A stretch of 60,290 nucleotides of DNA from Streptomyces amritsarensis (GCF_001953875.1 NZ_MQUR01000043.1:1-60290), one strand, 5' to 3'; counted from the first letter of the stretch, positions 17,237 through 26,327 are shown. A program made the numbers and translations. Notes: a model not told the origin generated them from the sequence alone.

Positions 17237-17866
17237 ATGTCCCCGCGCAGCGCATCGGTCAATGAAGAATTGCGCAGACGTTCCCGGGAGCGGCTGCTGC
17301 AGTCCACGGTGGAGCTCGTCGCCGAGCGGGGCTACGAGGCCACGACCCTCGGCGACATCGCCGACCGGGCGGGCGCGGCGCGCGGCCTGGTCTCGTACTA
17401 CTTCCCGGGCAAACGGCAGTTGCTGCAGTCGGCCGTGCACCGGCTGATGTACCTCACCCTGCGCACGGCGCTGGAGCGGGAGCCGCGCAGTGACGACGGG
17501 CGGGAGCGGCTGGCGCGCGCGATCGACGCGGTCCTGGGGCTCGCCCGGGACGAACCGCTGCTGATGCGGACGCACATGGCGGGCATCCTCACGGCCGAGG
17601 GTTTCGTGCAGTGCCCGGAGCAGCAGCGGCTGGCGGAGCTGCTGCGGGACACCGTCGCCCGGTACGGGTCGGCGGACGTCGACGCGGACTATCCGCTGCT
17701 GCGCGCCCTGCTGATGGGCGCGGTCGTGGCCGTGCTGCTGCCGGGGGCCCCGATGCCGGCCGGGCGGCTGCGGGCGGAGCTGTTCCAGCGGTACGGGCTG
17801 GACTGGGAGCTCGGTGTCCCGCCGGACGGCGGACCGCCCGGCGGAACGTTTCCCTCACCCCTGTGA
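17237..17866 (+). CDS. TetR/AcrR family transcriptional regulator
   Basis: A 209-residue TetR-type repressor. The N-terminal helix-turn-helix is clear: RERLLQSTVELVAERGYEAT, then TLGDIADRAGAARGLVSYYFPGKRQLL. The C-terminal ligand domain is divergent. ATG 17237 is preceded by AGGAG. It is convergent with the LVIVD protein gene, so its target is not obvious from position; it may control itself through the upstream repeat. Confidence 0.9.
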   Translation: MSPRSASVNEELRRRSRERLLQSTVELVAERGYEATTLGDIADRAGAARGLVSYYFPGKRQLLQSAVHRLMYLTLRTALEREPRSDDGRERLARAIDAVLGLARDEPLLMRTHMAGILTAEGFVQCPEQQRLAELLRDTVARYGSADVDADYPLLRALLMGAVVAVLLPGAPMPAGRLRAELFQRYGLDWELGVPPDGGPPGGTFPSPL

Positions 17867-17877
17867 CCTCACACGGT

Positions 17878-19362
17878 TCAGTGGTACTCGGGCTGGGTCT
17901 GTACGTTGAGCCGGTCCATGCGGACCCACTTGGCGCTGTCCGTCCGCCGGTCGTCGAGCCGCAGCACGTCGAGGCCCTTGGCGATGTCGTTCGAGTAGAT
18001 GTGCCCGTTGTAGTAATACGCCGACCAGGAACCGCCGAGGCCGAGCCGGTCCGTCGTCAGCGGTCCGCGCTCGAAGTAGGCGATCTCCCTGGGCCGGGAC
18101 GAGTCGGTGAACTCCCACACCGAGACGCCGCCCTGGTACCAGGCCTGCACCATGATGTCGCGGCCGCCGCCGACCGGGACCAGCGAGCCGTTGTGGGCCA
18201 CGCAGTTCTCGGTGTCGGCCTGGTGGCGCGGGATCTTGAAGTAGCTGCGGAAGGCCAGCTTGCGCTGGTCGCCGCGGCCGGTGATGTCGTAGATCCCGTC
18301 GGCACCCCGGTTGGGGCCGGTGGCCTCGTTGCAGGTGGCGCCGCCACCGCCGCCGAGTTCGTCGGTGAACACCACCTTGTTGGCCCGCTCGTTGAAGGTG
18401 GCCGAGTGCCAGAACGCGAAGTTCACGTTGTCCTGCACCCGGTCGATGACGCGCGGCTGCTCGGGCCTGCTGATGTCGAAGAGGATGCCGTCGCCCATGC
18501 AGGCGCCGGCGGCGAGCTTCTTCGACGGCAGGACCGTGATGTCGTGGCAGCCGGTCGTCTTGGACACACCCGGGTTGGTGGGCGCGCCCGGGTTGCCGCC
18601 GTCGGGGAAGAGCACCGGGAAGGCCACGACCGCGGCCTGCGTCGGGCTCTTCTTCGGGACCTTCACCACCGAGATGCCGTCGTGCGGCGGCTTGCAGTCG
18701 GGGAAGGCCTCGTTCGGCGAGTAGGAGGCGACGTAGAGGTAGATGTCCTTGCCGCCCGGCACCAGGGTGTGGGTGTGGGAGCCGCAGGCGGTCTCGACGG
18801 ACTTGATGTACCTGGGGTTCTTCTTGTCCTTGATGTCGAAGATCTTGATGCCCTCCCACGAGGACTTCTCCGTCGCGGGCTGCGAGACGCTGTTGCAGGA
18901 GTCGTCGCTGCGGGAGGAGTCGGTGGAGAGGAAGAGCAGGTCGCCGTCGACGGAGATGTCGTTCTGCCCGCCGGGGCAGAGCACCTCGGAGACCTTCTTC
19001 GGAGCCTTGGGGTTGGCGATGTCGTAGATCGTGAAGCCGTTGTAGTTGCCCGCGTAGGCGTACCGGCCCTGGAAAGCGAGGTCGGAGTTGACCACCGCGG
19101 GGTCGGTGGAGGGGATGTTGGCCAGGTGTGTGACGTTGGCGCTGTGCACGATCTCGTCCTGGCCGGGGATGGCGCCGGGGGCGGGTTGCCCGCCCTCGAT
19201 GGCGCCCGTGCTCTGGTGGTTGCCGTGGCCGGGCGTCAATTCGCCCGGGTCGGGGGTGGCCGCGGCCGGTCCGGCCGCGAGGAGGGTCGTGAGGAATCCG
19301 GCCGCCGCGACGGCCACCCCCACCCTCCTGTTGCCCGCTCTCCTGGTGTGTAACGAGGTCAC
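17878..19362 (-). CDS. Secreted LVIVD-repeat beta-propeller protein
   Basis: A 494-residue exported protein. After a twin-arginine-like or Sec signal (RRAGNRRVGVAVAAAGFLTTLLAAGPAAA) it contains repeats of the LVIVD beta-propeller type, seen as FTIYDIANPKAPKKVSEV, IKIFDIKDKKNPRYIKSV and ILFDISRPEQPRVIDRV. The start is GTG 19362, 7 bases after GGGAGG; the ATG at 19374 is inferior. It is divergent from a DUF305 lipoprotein gene, so the two may act together at the cell surface. Its ligand is unknown. Confidence 0.85.
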   Translation of the reverse strand: MTSLHTRRAGNRRVGVAVAAAGFLTTLLAAGPAAATPDPGELTPGHGNHQSTGAIEGGQPAPGAIPGQDEIVHSANVTHLANIPSTDPAVVNSDLAFQGRYAYAGNYNGFTIYDIANPKAPKKVSEVLCPGGQNDISVDGDLLFLSTDSSRSDDSCNSVSQPATEKSSWEGIKIFDIKDKKNPRYIKSVETACGSHTHTLVPGGKDIYLYVASYSPNEAFPDCKPPHDGISVVKVPKKSPTQAAVVAFPVLFPDGGNPGAPTNPGVSKTTGCHDITVLPSKKLAAGACMGDGILFDISRPEQPRVIDRVQDNVNFAFWHSATFNERANKVVFTDELGGGGGATCNEATGPNRGADGIYDITGRGDQRKLAFRSYFKIPRHQADTENCVAHNGSLVPVGGGRDIMVQAWYQGGVSVWEFTDSSRPREIAYFERGPLTTDRLGLGGSWSAYYYNGHIYSNDIAKGLDVLRLDDRRTDSAKWVRMDRLNVQTQPEYH

Positions 19363-19437
19363 TGCGCCTCCCATGGGAGCCCGATCGGTTCCGTCCGCAG
19401 GGGAACGGAACCAGGACCCCGGCAGTATCTTCCCTTC

Positions 19438-20139
19438 ATGGACATGGCAAAAGACCTCCGGGGCCGCAAGGCCTCCACCGCGCGGCCCCTCCGGCTCGCC
19501 GCGGCGACGGCCACCGCCGGCCTCCTGCTGACCCTCACCGCATGCCAGGACGACGGTGCGGACCGGGCAGACGACGGGCGGACCCCGATCGTCGCGCCGG
19601 GCAGGCCGGGCGAGAAGTCACGCACACTCAGCCCGGAACAGGCCGCCAAGGCGAAACCCGACGACAGCCCGAACGCCGCCGACCACGCCTACGTGCAGCG
19701 GATGATCGAACACCACCGGCAGGCGCTGACGATGAGCGAGCTGGCTCCCGAGCGGGCGGCGGCGGACCCGGTCAAACGGCTCGCGGAGCGGATCACGGCC
19801 GGCCAGAAGCCCGAAATCGGGGCGATGCAGAAGTGGTTGGCGCTGCACCCGGCGCCGGCGGCGGGCTCGGGCACGGCCGCCCCCGGGCACGGCCCCGGGC
19901 ACGACCACGCATCGATGCCCGGCATGGCGACCGAGCAGCAGTTGCGGGAGCTGGCCGACGCACGGGGCGCCGACTTCGACAGGCTCTTCCTGAAGCTGAT
20001 GACCGCGCACCACGAGGGGGCCCTGACGATGGCGGGCGAGGCGCTGGCCGGCGGGAACAACCCGGCCGTCGAGGAGATGGCCAACGAGGTGGTGGCCACG
20101 CAGAGCGCCGAGATCCACCGGATGCGCACGATGGGCTGA
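19438..20139 (+). CDS. DUF305 lipoprotein
   Basis: A 233-residue predicted lipoprotein: the signal ends in the lipobox LTAC, with the lipidated Cys near residue 36. DUF305 is present as two helical halves with paired His motifs, VQRMIEHHRQALTMSELA and KLMTAHHEGALTMAGEAL, separated by a His/Gly-rich linker (GHGPGHDHASMPGM). Members are often found near copper or metal genes, and the His pairs suggest metal binding. It is divergent from the LVIVD-repeat gene 75 bases away. There is no strong ribosome site. Confidence 0.9.
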   Translation: MDMAKDLRGRKASTARPLRLAAATATAGLLLTLTACQDDGADRADDGRTPIVAPGRPGEKSRTLSPEQAAKAKPDDSPNAADHAYVQRMIEHHRQALTMSELAPERAAADPVKRLAERITAGQKPEIGAMQKWLALHPAPAAGSGTAAPGHGPGHDHASMPGMATEQQLRELADARGADFDRLFLKLMTAHHEGALTMAGEALAGGNNPAVEEMANEVVATQSAEIHRMRTMG

Positions 20140-20191
20140 CGCGCGAGGGGGCCGGTGTCATGCTGGGACCACCTGCGGGAGGAGCTCCGCC

Positions 20192-21568
20192 GTGCTTCGT
20201 GTCGCCGTCGTCGGATCGGGCCCCAGCGGGGTCTACGCGGCCCAGACGCTGGTCCAGCAGCGCGAGGTGCCCGGGGTGCGGGTCGACGTACTGGACCGGC
20301 TGCCCGCCCCCTACGGGCTCGTCCGGTACGGGGTCGCACCGGACCACGAGAAGATCAAATCGCTGCAGGGCAGCCTGCGCACCGTGCTGGAGGACGAGCG
20401 GATCCGCTTCCTCGGCAACGTCGAGGTCGGCGGGGCGGCCCTGCCGACCTCGCGGCTGCTGGAGCTGTACCACGCGGTCGTGTACTGCGTGGGCGCGGCG
20501 CGGGACCGGCTGCTGGGGATCCCCGGCGAGGAACTGGCCGGGGTGCACTCCGCGACGGCCTTCGTGTCCTGGTACAGCGGCCACCCGGACGCCGCCGACG
20601 AGGTCTTCGACCTGCCCGGGGTCGATACGGCGGTGGTGGTCGGGGCGGGCAACGTCGCGGTGGACGTGACCCGGATCCTGGCCCGCGGCACGGCGGAGCT
20701 GGCCCCGACGGACATGCCGCAGCCGGCCCTCGGCGCGCTCGCGGACAGCGGGCTGCGCAGGGTGTCGATGGTGGCCCGACGCGGGCCCTCCCAGGGCAAG
20801 TTCACCACCAAGGAGCTGCGGGAGCTGGGCACGCTGCCGGGTGTGGACGCCTGGGCGGACCCGGCCGAGCTGGCCCTGGACCCCCTGTACACCGATCCGG
20901 GCGCGGCCGCCGCCGCACTGCCGGCGGTGGCGCGGCGCAATCTGGAGGTGCTGCGCGGCTGGGCCGGCGAGCCCCCGTCCGCGGCGCCGCGCCGCATCGC
21001 GCTGCGGTTCTACCTGCGCCCGGTGGAGGTCCTCGGCGGCCCCGGCGGGCGGGTCACCGCGGTGCGCTTCGAGCGGACGGCTCCGGACGGCCGGGGCGGG
21101 GTGACCGGGACGGGCGTCCACGAGGACATCGAGGCGCAGCTGGTGCTGCGCTCGGTCGGGTACATGGGCGTGCCCCTGGCCGGGCTGCCCTTCGACCCGG
21201 TCAGGGGCACGGTTCCGCACGCGGCGGGACGGGTGCTGCGCGCGGGCCGGGCCTCGGTGGGCGAGTACGTGGCGGGCTGGATCAAGCGGGGCCCGACCGG
21301 GGTGATCGGCACGAACCGGCCGTGCGCCAAGGAGACCGCGTCCTCGCTGCTCCAGGACGCGGCGGCGCTGGCCCGGCGCGAACTGCCCGGCGACCCGCTG
21401 GACGCCCTCCGGGCTGCGGGCCTGCACCCGGTGCGGTGGCCGGGCTGGCTGGCCATCGAGTCGGCCGAGGCCGAACTGGGGCGCTCGCTGGGCCGACGCT
21501 CCGTCAAGATCCCGGACTGGCCGGGCCTGCTGGCCGCGGCGGGATCGCCGGGCCCGGCCGGCCCGTAG
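20192..21568 (+). CDS. FAD-dependent NADPH:ferredoxin reductase (FprA/adrenodoxin reductase type)
   Basis: A 458-residue two-dinucleotide-fold flavoprotein of the adrenodoxin-reductase type, which moves electrons from NADPH to ferredoxins serving P450s. The FAD loop is VAVVGSGPSGVYAAQTL, with PAPYGLVRYGVAPDHEKIK. The NADPH loop is VVVGAGNVAVDVTRIL, and the C-terminal GWIKRGPTGVIGTN is characteristic. The start is GTG 20192, behind GGAGGAGC. There is no ferredoxin or P450 gene beside it. Confidence 0.9.
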   Translation: MLRVAVVGSGPSGVYAAQTLVQQREVPGVRVDVLDRLPAPYGLVRYGVAPDHEKIKSLQGSLRTVLEDERIRFLGNVEVGGAALPTSRLLELYHAVVYCVGAARDRLLGIPGEELAGVHSATAFVSWYSGHPDAADEVFDLPGVDTAVVVGAGNVAVDVTRILARGTAELAPTDMPQPALGALADSGLRRVSMVARRGPSQGKFTTKELRELGTLPGVDAWADPAELALDPLYTDPGAAAAALPAVARRNLEVLRGWAGEPPSAAPRRIALRFYLRPVEVLGGPGGRVTAVRFERTAPDGRGGVTGTGVHEDIEAQLVLRSVGYMGVPLAGLPFDPVRGTVPHAAGRVLRAGRASVGEYVAGWIKRGPTGVIGTNRPCAKETASSLLQDAAALARRELPGDPLDALRAAGLHPVRWPGWLAIESAEAELGRSLGRRSVKIPDWPGLLAAAGSPGPAGP

Positions 21569-21974
21569 CCCGCCCGGGCCCGAGGGGGCGGATCGGGAGC
21601 GAGCGCGCACGACCCGGACACGGGCCCGCCCCCCTCCGCCCGATCCCGTCCGGCCGCTCCTGGCCGACCCCGTCCGACCGGCCCTGGCCGCCGGTCCCGT
21701 CCGCCGGTCCTGTCCGCCCGATCTCCTCTGACCGATCTCCGAGAGCGGTCCCGCCCGACCAGCCCCCTTCGGCCGGCCCTGGCCCAAGGGGGGCCGACGG
21801 TCTGCGCTGCCCGCCCGGCGGGCCGGGGCTTCCGGGCAGTCGCCCTCGCGGAGCCCCCGGGCGGGAGTGTCCGTGCGGGGCCGCGCGCGGCGGATCATGT
21901 GCCCGTCTTCGGGCCCCTGGAACACGCCGAAGGCGTCACGGGGACCGCCGAGAACACCCCCGCACCGGACCTCG
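21569..21974. other. Intergenic low-complexity stretch
   Basis: About 400 bases with no supported gene. Between roughly 21640 and 21790 a degenerate GTCCGnCCGnTCCTGGCC-like unit recurs, which is simple-sequence expansion. It separates a rightward and a leftward gene end. Confidence 0.5.
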
Positions 21975-22322
21975 TCAGGCCGTGAGCCGGGCCGTCTCGG
22001 CCGCGGCCGCCGTCAGGACGCTGTCGAGCAGGCCCGGGAACAGCGCCTCCAGGTCGTCGCGGCGCAGGGCGTTGAGCTTGGTGGTGCCGCGGTAGGCCTG
22101 GCGTACGACGCCGCTCTCCCGCAGGACGCGGAAGTGGTGCGTGGTCGTGGACTTGGTGACCGGCAGGTCGAAGTGCGAGCAGGCCAGGTCGTCCGCCGAG
22201 CCGGCCAGGTCCAGGACGATGGAGAGCCGCACCGGGTCGGAGAGGGCGTGCAGCACGCCCTCCAGGCGGATCTCGGCCGCCTCCGGGTGGGCCAGGGTGC
22301 GGGAGGTGTCCCGATCCGTCAT
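21975..22322 (-). CDS. ArsR-family winged-helix regulator
   Basis: A 115-residue regulator. The winged helix is LHALSDPVRLSIVLDLAG, then KSTTTHHFRVLRESGVV with the wing RQAYRGTTKLNALR. A single Cys (about residue 48, LACSHF) lies at the end of the second helix; it could be a redox or electrophile sensor. It sits 154 bases downstream of an Old Yellow Enzyme gene on the same strand. An ArsR-type protein called CyeR controls an Old Yellow Enzyme gene in Corynebacterium, so the same pairing is likely here. The ATG at 22322 is chosen over upstream in-frame starts. Confidence 0.85.
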   Translation of the reverse strand: MTDRDTSRTLAHPEAAEIRLEGVLHALSDPVRLSIVLDLAGSADDLACSHFDLPVTKSTTTHHFRVLRESGVVRQAYRGTTKLNALRRDDLEALFPGLLDSVLTAAAAETARLTA

Positions 22323-22476
22323 GTCCCTGCTCCACTCACTCGGCTTGGTTCGGGCCCCCATGGTACGAGAGTCGTCGAAGCAGACGCGGGGGGTCGCTGC
22401 CATCGACCCGGCGTGACGGCTGTCTCGGCGGAGGACAGGGGTGCGGCCGCGGTGGGGCGGGGCGGCCGCACCGCCG

Positions 22477-23586
22477 TCACCAGGAGCGGTGGTACTGCTC
22501 GGGGGTGCGGATCGACGCGCCCAGCTCGTCGGCCGCGCGGCGGGCCCAGAACGGGTCGCGCAGCAGCTCGCGGCCCAGCAGCACCGCGTCGGCCTCGCCG
22601 TTGGCCAGGATCTTCTCGGCCTGCTCCGGCTCGGTGATCAGGCCGACCGCGGCCACGGGAAGGGTCGTCTCGGCCTTCACCCGGGCGGCGAACGGCACCT
22701 GGTAGCCGGGGCCGACCGGGATCGTCACGCCGGGGGCGAGGCCTCCGGTGGAGACGTCGAGGAGGTCCACGCCGTGCTCCTGGAGGAGGCGGGCCAGGCG
22801 TACGGTCTCGTCGGCGGTCCAGCCCTCCTCCTCCAGCCAGTCGGTGGCGGAGATCCGGAAGAGGAGCGGGAGCTCCTCGGGCCACACCGCCCGCACGGCG
22901 TCGACGACCTCGAGGGCGAAGCGGGTCCGGTTCTCGAAGGATCCGCCGTAGGCGTCGGTACGCCTGTTGCTGTGCGGGGAGAGGAACTCCCCGATGAGGT
23001 AGCCGTGGGCGCCGTGGATCTCGACGACCTCGTAGCCCGCCGCGAGCGCCCGCCCGGCCGCGGCCGCGAACTGGCCGGTGATCTCGGCGATCTCATCGGC
23101 CGTCAGCTCGTCCGGCACCGGGTGGCCCTCGGCGAACGGCACGGCGCTGGGGGCGACCGGCTGCCAGCCGTGCGCGTCGGGGCCCACCGGTGCGCCGCCC
23201 TTCCAGGTGCGGTCGGTGGACGCCTTGCGGCCGGCGTGCGCGATCTGGATGCCGGGTACGGTCCCCCGGGCCTTGAGGAAGCCGGTGATCCGGTGCAGGG
23301 CCTCGACCTGGGTGTCGTTCCAGATGCCGAGGTCGTAGGGGGAGATCCGGCCCTCCGGGGAGACCGCGGTGGCCTCCTGGATGATCAGGCCGGTGCCGCC
23401 GGTCGCGCGGGCGGCGTAGTGGGCGAAGTGCCAGTCGGTGGCCACGCCCGCGTTCGGGCCGAAGGCCTCGGCGCTGTACTGGCACATCGCGGCCATCCAG
23501 ACGCGGTTCGGGACGGTGACCGATCGCAGGGTGTACGGCTCGAACAGGGCGGCGAAGGCGGCGGGTACGGCGGGGGCAGCACTCAT
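22477..23586 (-). CDS. NADH:flavin oxidoreductase, Old Yellow Enzyme (YqjM type)
   Basis: A 369-residue FMN TIM-barrel ene-reductase that reduces activated C=C bonds of enones and similar electrophiles. Features are MAAMCQYSA with the Cys typical of YqjM-type enzymes, QIAHAGRKAS, EIHGAHGYLIGEFLSPHSNRR, and DAVLLGRELLRDPFW near the end. The ATG at 23586 follows GGAGAG. Two tandem palindromes upstream and an ArsR gene downstream suggest repression relieved by electrophiles. Confidence 0.92.
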   Translation of the reverse strand: MSAAPAVPAAFAALFEPYTLRSVTVPNRVWMAAMCQYSAEAFGPNAGVATDWHFAHYAARATGGTGLIIQEATAVSPEGRISPYDLGIWNDTQVEALHRITGFLKARGTVPGIQIAHAGRKASTDRTWKGGAPVGPDAHGWQPVAPSAVPFAEGHPVPDELTADEIAEITGQFAAAAGRALAAGYEVVEIHGAHGYLIGEFLSPHSNRRTDAYGGSFENRTRFALEVVDAVRAVWPEELPLLFRISATDWLEEEGWTADETVRLARLLQEHGVDLLDVSTGGLAPGVTIPVGPGYQVPFAARVKAETTLPVAAVGLITEPEQAEKILANGEADAVLLGRELLRDPFWARRAADELGASIRTPEQYHRSW

Positions 23587-23649
23587 CGGGGCTCTCCAGA
23601 GGTCACCGGGCGCGCCGGGATCGGCGGCTAAGTACGAGGAACACCATAC

Positions 23650-23682
23650 TACGAACCTCCTCGTACTACGAGACCTCTCGTA
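23650..23682. promoter_or_regulatory. Tandem palindromic operators upstream of the Old Yellow Enzyme gene
   Basis: Two 16-bp sites share the pattern TACGA-N6-TCGTA, at 23650-23665 and 23667-23682; the second is a near-perfect palindrome, TACGAGA-cc-TCTCGTA. A further half site, GTACGAGGA (23632-23640), pairs with TCCTCGTAC (23658-23666). A leftward -10-like TAGTAT (23651-23646) lies within. They overlap the 3' end of the upstream WS/DGAT gene. They are probably the binding sites of the nearby ArsR protein. Confidence 0.6.
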
Positions 23683-25009
23683 CAAGTGCGTCGAGTTCCG
23701 CGCGCAGCGCCCCGGCCAGCGCCGCCAGGTCCGGGACGGCGGCCCCGTCGGCGACCAGGCCGTAGTGGACCGTCCCCTTGTAGGTGGAGACCGCGACGGC
23801 GAGGGACTGGCCGCGGGCCAGCGGGGCCAGCGGATAGACCTCGTGGACCCGGCTGCCGCCGAGGGAGAAGGTGATGCCGGGCAGCGGGACGCTGGTGACG
23901 AGGATGTCGTAGAGCAGCCGGGCCGCCTGGGCTACGAGGGGGCCGCCGAGCCGGTGGCCGAGCGGGTGGACGTGGTCGGCGAGCAGGGCGACGGCCCCCG
24001 CGCCGCGGGCGGGGCCGGCGTCCTTGTTGCGGTCCATGCCGGCCCGTACGCGGTCCAGCCGGCGCAGCGGGTCGGGCTCGGCGAGCGGCAGCCGCAGCAG
24101 GTAGCCGGAGAGCCGGTTCCCGGCGCCTTCACCGCCTCGGGGGCCGCGGCGGCGGGAGACCGGGATGAGGGCCCGCGGCCCGGCCCCCAGGGGTTCGGGG
24201 TCGCCGCGCTCGGCCAGCCAGCGCCGCAGCGCACCCGCCACCAGGGTGATCAGCACGTCGTTGACGGTGCCGCCGGCCCCCTTGCGGATCAGGTTGACCT
24301 CGTCGAGGTCGAGTGCGAGACCGGCCACGGTGCGGCCGCCCGCACCGGCGGGGCCGGCCGTGAGCGCGGCCGGGACACCGAGCGGCAGCCCGCCGCGGGC
24401 CACGGCGGCGCCGATCTCCAGGGCCTGGCCGACACCCTGGACCCGGGCGGCCAGGGCTGTCGGGATCCGGCTCAGGACGGAGCCGGCCCGCTGCCCCGGG
24501 AGCGGGCGCGCGGGAGCCCGCGGGCCCGGGACCTCGTCGAAGAGCGCAGCCGCGAGGGCGAGGGCGCCCAGGCCGTCGGCGAGCGCGTGGTGGAATTTGA
24601 AGAGCACGGCGAAGGAGTCCGGGTCCGGTCCGGCCAGCACGTGCGCCTCCCAGGGCGGCAGCTCCCGGTCCAGCGGGCGGGCCATCAGCGGCCCCGCGGC
24701 CTCGTGCACGCAGGTGCGGTCCGTGCGGACGAGGAAGACGTGCCGCGCGGGGTCGAAGGCGGGGTCCGGCGACCAGGCGGCGGCGCCGAGGGGCAGCAGC
24801 ACGTCCCGGATCCGGCGGCGCAGGCCCGGCACGGCCGCGCAGCGCGCGGCGAGGAGGGCGGCGGCGCGGTCGGCGGCGTGCCCCGCGTCGCCGGAGCCCG
24901 GGGGTCCGGCGGCGCGGAAGACGGCGAGGGCGCCGAGGTGCATGGGGTGGTCGGCGGACTCCATCCGCCAGAAGGCGAGGTCGAGCGGAGACAGGTGCTC
25001 GGTGGCCAC
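23666..25009 (-). CDS. Wax ester synthase/diacylglycerol acyltransferase (WS/DGAT)
   Basis: A 447-residue bifunctional acyltransferase that joins acyl-CoA to a fatty alcohol or diacylglycerol, making wax esters or triacylglycerol storage lipid. The catalytic HHxxxDG motif is FKFHHALADGLG, about one third along, and the N terminus HLSPLDLAFWRMESADHPMHLGAL is characteristic of the family. The C-terminal NVPGP-like region reads VTSVPLPG. GTG 25009 lies behind GAGAGGA; the longer reading adds an unrelated leader. It is monocistronic. Confidence 0.9.
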   Translation of the reverse strand: MATEHLSPLDLAFWRMESADHPMHLGALAVFRAAGPPGSGDAGHAADRAAALLAARCAAVPGLRRRIRDVLLPLGAAAWSPDPAFDPARHVFLVRTDRTCVHEAAGPLMARPLDRELPPWEAHVLAGPDPDSFAVLFKFHHALADGLGALALAAALFDEVPGPRAPARPLPGQRAGSVLSRIPTALAARVQGVGQALEIGAAVARGGLPLGVPAALTAGPAGAGGRTVAGLALDLDEVNLIRKGAGGTVNDVLITLVAGALRRWLAERGDPEPLGAGPRALIPVSRRRGPRGGEGAGNRLSGYLLRLPLAEPDPLRRLDRVRAGMDRNKDAGPARGAGAVALLADHVHPLGHRLGGPLVAQAARLLYDILVTSVPLPGITFSLGGSRVHEVYPLAPLARGQSLAVAVSTYKGTVHYGLVADGAAVPDLAALAGALRAELDALVREVS

Positions 25010-25098
25010 ATACGTCCTCTCACGCGCGGCAAGCAGTGGCTTGAAGTCAACCCATTGCGAACACCCCCATGCAAGGCGCAATCATTTCCGAGCGGTAA

Positions 25099-25116
25099 AT
25101 GATCGGTATAGATCAT
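25099..25116. promoter_or_regulatory. 18-bp inverted repeat upstream of WS/DGAT
   Basis: ATGATC-ggtata-GATCAT, perfect 6-bp arms, lies in the divergent region between the WS/DGAT gene and the BNR-repeat gene, with TATA-like DNA in its centre. It is a candidate operator for an unidentified regulator. Confidence 0.45.
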
Positions 25117-25235
25117 CCGATGTGAGGTGCGCGGCGTCCGCCGGGCTGCTGTCGGGGGTCGGGTGCAGACTGGCCGGAAAGACGCTCCCCGAGGGACGAA
25201 GCGCGGGGGGACGACGAGGTCCGGAGGTGCCGGCC

Positions 25236-26327
25236 ATGGCCGACGTACTGCTGCTCGTGGGAACCCGCAAGGGACTGTTCATCGGCCGCCGCCGGGGGGA
25301 CGGGCCGTGGGAGTTCGGCGAGCCCCACTTCAACGCCCAGGCCGTCTACGCCGTGGCCGTGGACCGGCGGGGGCCGGCTCCCCGGCTGCTGGTCGGCGGG
25401 GACAGCACCCACTGGGGCCCGTCCGTCTTCACGTCCGACGACCTGGGGGCCACCTGGCGGGAGCCGGCCAGGGCGGCCGTGAAGTTCCCCCAGGACACCG
25501 GCGCCTCGCTGGAGCGGGTCTGGCAGCTGCAGCCGGCCGGGCCCGAGGCCCCGGACGTGGTCTACGCCGGGACGGAGCCGGCCGCGCTGTTCCGCTCGAC
25601 GGACCGGGGCGAGTCCTTCGAGCTGGTCCGCCCGCTGTGGGAGCACCCGACCCGCGGGAAGTGGGTCCCGGGCGGGGGCGGCGAGGGCCTGCACACGGTG
25701 CTCACCGACCCCCGCGACCCGGACACGGTGACGGTGGCCGTCTCCACCGCCGGGGTGTTCCGGACCGAGGACGGCGGCGCGAGCTGGAAGCCGTCCAACG
25801 ACGGCGTCTCGGCGGTGTTCCTGCCCGATCCGAACCCCGAGTTCGGCCAGTGCGTCCACAAGATCGCCCGGGACGCCGGGGACACGGACCGGCTGTACCT
25901 GCAGAACCACTGGGGCGTCTACCGCAGCGATGACGCCGGGGGCCGCTGGACGGACATCGGCGGCGGGCTGCCCTCCGACTTCGGCTTCGCGGTGGCAGCC
26001 CATCCGCACCGGCCGGACACCGCCTACGTCTTCCCGCTGAACGCCGACTCCGACCGCGTCCCCGCCGGGCGCCGGTGCCGGGTCTTCCGCACCGAGGACG
26101 CGGGCGCCACCTGGGAGCCCCTGACGCGCGGACTGCCCGACTCCGACCACTACGGCACGGTGCTCCGGGACGCGCTGTGCACGGACGACGCCGACCCGGC
26201 GGGAATCTACTTCGGCAACCGCAACGGCGAGCTGTACGCCAGCCACGACGACGGCGACAGCTGGCAGTTGCTGGCCGAGCACCTGCCGGACGTCCTGTGC
26301 GTGCGGGCGGCGACGATCGGCCAGTAG
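25236..26327 (+). CDS. BNR-repeat/sialidase-like beta-propeller protein
   Basis: A 363-residue protein built of BNR (Asp-box) repeats, visible as SDDLGATWRE, STDRGESFEL, TEDGGASWKP, SDDAGGRWTD, TEDAGATWEP and SHDDGDSWQL. The fold is that of sialidases and YCF48-like propellers, but I see no sialidase catalytic set (Arg triad, Tyr-Glu), so a hydrolase activity is not supported. There is no signal peptide. It ends 11 bases before ung and is probably co-transcribed with it. Confidence 0.8.
   Translation: MADVLLLVGTRKGLFIGRRRGDGPWEFGEPHFNAQAVYAVAVDRRGPAPRLLVGGDSTHWGPSVFTSDDLGATWREPARAAVKFPQDTGASLERVWQLQPAGPEAPDVVYAGTEPAALFRSTDRGESFELVRPLWEHPTRGKWVPGGGGEGLHTVLTDPRDPDTVTVAVSTAGVFRTEDGGASWKPSNDGVSAVFLPDPNPEFGQCVHKIARDAGDTDRLYLQNHWGVYRSDDAGGRWTDIGGGLPSDFGFAVAAHPHRPDTAYVFPLNADSDRVPAGRRCRVFRTEDAGATWEPLTRGLPDSDHYGTVLRDALCTDDADPAGIYFGNRNGELYASHDDGDSWQLLAEHLPDVLCVRAATIGQ

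Noticed and set aside
21640..21790. Degenerate GTCCGnCCG repeats considered as a CRISPR or attachment site
   Set aside because: Unit length and sequence vary, and there are no spacers of constant length or cas genes.
20155..22095. Rightward frame overlapping the ferredoxin reductase and running past its end
   Set aside because: Arg/Gly/Ala-rich; the true frame from 20192 has both dinucleotide-binding motifs.
25236..26327. True sialidase
   Set aside because: Asp-box repeats are present but no Arg triad or catalytic Tyr/Glu could be seen.
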